Of a DNA stretch of 64,000 nucleotides, positions 61,482-64,000 are shown piece by piece. Origin of the DNA: Gammaproteobacteria bacterium (GTDB lineage Bacteria; Pseudomonadota; Gammaproteobacteria; Pseudomonadales; Halieaceae); assembly GCA_030433415.1 (NCBI GenBank), contig JAUIMF010000001.1, positions 1 through 64,000 of the forward strand, read 5' to 3'. The notes beneath the pieces were generated by a model. It saw only the letters and a program-made list of their open reading frames with translations. It had not been told where the DNA came from and did not search any database. The position numbers and the translations under genes are program-made. Numbering within the stretch: the first letter of the stretch is position 1; the number at the start of each line of letters is the position of its first letter.

Positions 61482-62102
61482 ATGGGATTTTACGAGCGGT
61501 ATGTGCTGCCGCACTTTATCAATTGCGCTTGTGGCACCAGGCCAATCATGAAGCAGCGCGAGAAAGTAGTGCCGGTCGCCTCGGGAACGGTACTGGAGAT
61601 CGGCATCGGCACGGGCCTGAACCTGCCGTACTACGATGCTTCGCGGATCGAGCGACTCATCGGCCTGGATCCGTCAGAACGATCCTGGGAGCTGGCGGGC
61701 AAGCGGGCGGCCGCGCTGGAGTTTCCCGTGGAATTTATCGGGTTGCCCGGTGAGGCGATCCCCCTGGCCGATCACAGCGTCGATACGATTGTGATGACTT
61801 TCAGTCTGTGCACAATTCCCGATCCCGTTGCGGCCCTTGAGGGAATGGGTCGCGTACTGCGACCCGGCGGACGCCTGTTGTTTGCCGAACACGGGCTCGC
61901 CCCCGACGCGTCAGTACGTCGCTGGCAGGATCGTCTGGATCGTCCCTGGGGTGTGTTGGCCGGGGGTTGTCACCTGAATCGCGATATTCCCGAGTTGCTA
62001 CGCCAGGGTGGATTTGCGCTGCAAGAGATGGACAGCATGTACCTGCCGGGCACGCCGCGCTTTGCCGGTTTCAATTACTGGGGCACGGCGGAGCACGCCT
62101 GA
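61482..62102 (+). CDS. Class I SAM-dependent methyltransferase
   Basis: A 206-residue methyltransferase of the UbiE/Methyltransf_11 style. The SAM-binding core has VLEIGIGTGLNLPYYD, IGLDPSER, LADHSVDTIVMTFSLCTIPD and LRPGGRLLFAEHG. The N-terminus (MGFYERYVLPHFINCACGTR) and the end FNYWGTAEHA match bacterial relatives of the METTL7 type. The methyl acceptor is unknown. It lies 16 bases before tamA. Confidence 0.92.
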   Translation: MGFYERYVLPHFINCACGTRPIMKQREKVVPVASGTVLEIGIGTGLNLPYYDASRIERLIGLDPSERSWELAGKRAAALEFPVEFIGLPGEAIPLADHSVDTIVMTFSLCTIPDPVAALEGMGRVLRPGGRLLFAEHGLAPDASVRRWQDRLDRPWGVLAGGCHLNRDIPELLRQGGFALQEMDSMYLPGTPRFAGFNYWGTAEHA

Positions 62103-62118
62103 GCACCTGAGAACTCCC

Positions 62119-63873
62119 GTGCGCCAGTTGCTGCTGACCGGGCTCGTCCTGGGTTTGCTCACGTCGCTCTCGAGTAGCGCGGCGACGCTGCGCTATCGCG
62201 TCGAGGGTGTCGACGATGCGCTGCGCAGTAATATTCGTGCCTATCTGGGGCTGTCGCCTGAGACCCAGGCGGATGCGGAGCGGTTCCTGCTCGTTGCATC
62301 CCAGCGCACGACCCGGGCACTGGAAGCCATGGGTTATTACCGGGCCGCCGTACGTATTGAGGAAGACCGCAGCGTCACACCCCGGCGCGTCACCGTGATC
62401 GTGGACCCTGGTGATCCCCTGCTTTACACCGACGTACAGGCGAGTATTGCAGGGCCGGGCGAGGATGACGCCTCTCTGCTGGCGGTCCTCAAACAGCATG
62501 TTCCAGCAGTGGGGGACGTGCTTCACCATGGCCGCTACGAACTGCTGAAGGAGGAGTTGCAGCAGCAGGCAAGACGTCAGGGCTACTTCGACGGCGAATT
62601 CCAGACTGCGCAGATCGTCGTGGATGTCACCGCCGATACCGCAGCGATGAACCTGGTCTTTGCGACAGGGTCCCGCTACACATTTGGTGAGCTACGCGTT
62701 GGCAGCACAGAGCAGGATCTCTCGCTGGTCAGACAACTCAGCCCCTTCGTTGAGGGTGAGCCCTATCGCGATGATCGCCTGCTGGTGTTACGCCAGCGGC
62801 TGCTGCGTCCCGGGTACTTCCGTGGTGTGACGGTGCAGCCGCTGGTGAGCGAACGGCAAGATGGCCAAGTGCCCGTGCGCGTCGAACTGACACCTGCCTC
62901 AGCGCACAGCTTTGAAGTGGGCGTGGGTTACAGCACCGATACACGGCAACGATTGTCGCTCGTGTGGCAGAGCCCGCGCCTGAATACCTGGGGCCACAGC
63001 CAGGAGACCAGCCTGCGTTGGTCCCCTGTGAATCCGGAAGCACGCTTTACTTATAGTATTCCCCTGGACCCGGCATCCAACGACGTCCTTCAGGGCATCG
63101 CCCGACTTGAGGACAATGAATACGGTGATCTCGAAAGCCACCAGCGGGCATTCTCCCTGCGACGTGAGCGGACCCAGGGCGCTCGCGTAACCAGTGTGCA
63201 CGCGCGAATTCTCGATGAGGAGTGGGGCGTGTTTACCGACAGCTTCTCGGCAAACTTCGTACTCGCCGGGGTTACATTTTCCCAGCGTTACCGCCGCGGC
63301 TCGCTGGTGGATCCTGAGCTGGGATTCAGTCAGTTTTACAGCATAGAGGGTGCGAGCATTGCGGCGGGTTCCGATGAGGATGTGCTGCGTCTCTATGGCA
63401 GCCTGGCGGGTGTATACCGTCTGGGTGAAAAGTGGCGTGCTGTGGCACGTGGCGAAGTGGGGCACCTGTGGAGCAGCAGTCGCCAACCCCAGGACCTTCC
63501 TCCCTCGCTGGCGTTCTTCGCCGGGGGCGACAACAGCATTCGGGGCTATGGCTACCAATCGGTTGGACGAGAAGTGGCACCGCGCCTGCTCGATGCACAG
63601 GACGAGGTGGCGGCGAAGTCCCTGGTCGTCGGCGGCTCGCGTCTGCTGACAGGCAGTCTCGAGGTGCAGCGCTACTTTGGCGAGCGCTGGCGGGGGGCGC
63701 TGTTCGTGGACGCGGGCGATGCCTTCGTCGATGATTTTGAAACGAATATCGGCATTGGTTTTGGCGTGCATTACCTCTCGCCAGTAGGCGCCCTGCGTGT
63801 TGAACTGGCCAACCCGGTGACCCGGGACGGCGGCTCCTGGCGCCTGCATATCAACATTGGAGCCGAGTTTTGA
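62119..63873 (+). CDS. tamA: TamA-type outer-membrane assembly protein
   Basis: A 584-residue BamA-superfamily protein from GTG 62,119, with a signal peptide (VRQLLLTGLVLGLLTSLSSS, cleaved near AAT). Three POTRA domains (about 28-265) precede a 16-strand barrel (about 275-584). The barrel has the BamA-type loop motif GGDNSIRGYGYQSVG and the ending LHINIGAEF. TamA works with TamB to insert outer-membrane proteins and support envelope lipid transport. The tamB gene begins at its last codons, as in other proteobacteria, which supports the call. A GTG start without a strong ribosome site is the one weak point. Confidence 0.93.
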   Translation: MRQLLLTGLVLGLLTSLSSSAATLRYRVEGVDDALRSNIRAYLGLSPETQADAERFLLVASQRTTRALEAMGYYRAAVRIEEDRSVTPRRVTVIVDPGDPLLYTDVQASIAGPGEDDASLLAVLKQHVPAVGDVLHHGRYELLKEELQQQARRQGYFDGEFQTAQIVVDVTADTAAMNLVFATGSRYTFGELRVGSTEQDLSLVRQLSPFVEGEPYRDDRLLVLRQRLLRPGYFRGVTVQPLVSERQDGQVPVRVELTPASAHSFEVGVGYSTDTRQRLSLVWQSPRLNTWGHSQETSLRWSPVNPEARFTYSIPLDPASNDVLQGIARLEDNEYGDLESHQRAFSLRRERTQGARVTSVHARILDEEWGVFTDSFSANFVLAGVTFSQRYRRGSLVDPELGFSQFYSIEGASIAAGSDEDVLRLYGSLAGVYRLGEKWRAVARGEVGHLWSSSRQPQDLPPSLAFFAGGDNSIRGYGYQSVGREVAPRLLDAQDEVAAKSLVVGGSRLLTGSLEVQRYFGERWRGALFVDAGDAFVDDFETNIGIGFGVHYLSPVGALRVELANPVTRDGGSWRLHINIGAEF

Positions 63874-64000
63874 AACCGCGCCAATCCCGGGGTCGGACTC
63901 TGCGCCAAACGATACGCTGGACGCTCGGCGTAACGCTTCTCACCTTACTGGTGGTCGGCCCGGCGTTGATGCTGTTCACGCAGTTGGGTCTGAGGATGCT
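63870..64000 (+). CDS. tamB: TamB N-terminus, partial
   Basis: Open to the right edge. TTG 63,870 overlaps the tamA stop (TTGA). The first 43 codons give a basic start (MKPRQSRGRTLRQTIRWTLG) and one membrane segment (VTLLTLLVVGPALMLFTQLG), the expected inner-membrane anchor of TamB/YtfN. The identity rests on this anchor and on the position next to tamA. Confidence 0.8.
   Translation, partial: MKPRQSRGRTLRQTIRWTLGVTLLTLLVVGPALMLFTQLGLRM

Overview
The window looks like chromosomal DNA of a marine-type gammaproteobacterium. The gene complement (YciH/Sui1-like factor, SlyX, AvtA, Slt-type transglycosylase, TamA/TamB, many acyl-CoA and short-chain dehydrogenase genes, and a DUF1302/DUF1329/YCF48/MMPL set) resembles the OM60/NOR5 (Halieaceae) group. 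That placement is an inference from gene content and protein style, not from a database search. No tRNA, rRNA or CRISPR array was seen.

Region 1 (about 1-21,125) reads as an accessory catabolic island. It begins with the C-terminus of a DDE transposase and its terminator (2-141). It ends with two degraded transposase fragments, IS91-like and IS110-like, lying back to back (20,895-21,125). In between are a glyoxalase-family gene broken by one stop codon, an AraC regulator, an MFS transporter, a TonB-dependent receptor, five of the window's six classical SDRs, an NTF2-like protein and a homologue of the large subunit of N,N-dimethylformamidase. These are followed by a run on the + strand: SDR, class III aminotransferase, SDR, zinc alcohol dehydrogenase, fused E1 alpha/beta 2-oxoacid dehydrogenase, E2 acyltransferase and an amidinohydrolase, with a carbamoyl-amino-acid amidohydrolase convergent to them. 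Together they suggest uptake and stepwise breakdown of a nitrogen-rich compound bearing amide and guanidino or ureido groups. The substrate cannot be read from the sequence.

Region 2 (21,136-31,647) is a leftward operon: AtuA-like protein, acyl-CoA carboxylase carboxyltransferase, enoyl-CoA hydratase, biotin carboxylase, phytanoyl-CoA dioxygenase, then a medium-chain reductase, an NTF2-like protein and an SDR. It faces a divergent TetR regulator across a short gap containing a clear palindromic operator candidate. It resembles the acyclic-terpene (citronellol/geraniol) or leucine type of branched acyl-CoA degradation.

Region 3 (31,761-41,000) is mostly housekeeping and envelope: an alpha/beta hydrolase, two lipoproteins, a DUF481 protein, a lytic transglycosylase, a pair of small glycosyltransferase-like genes, a degenerate lysozyme-like gene, yciH, slyX and avtA. 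An AT-rich gap lies at about 38.6-38.84 kb.

Region 4 (40,807-53,927) is lipid and secondary catabolism: an exported M20 amidohydrolase, two acyl-CoA dehydrogenases, an epoxide hydrolase, an SRPBCC-SDR fusion, a lipase-like hydrolase, a PlsC acyltransferase overlapping a compact Orn/Lys/Arg decarboxylase, a dienelactone hydrolase and a thiolase-like protein lacking the usual cysteine.

Region 5 (54,061-64,000) holds the DUF1302, DUF1329, YCF48-like and MMPL genes, probably one envelope lipid or terpenoid transport unit, then a one-domain asparaginase, a methyltransferase, tamA and the start of tamB, which runs off the window.
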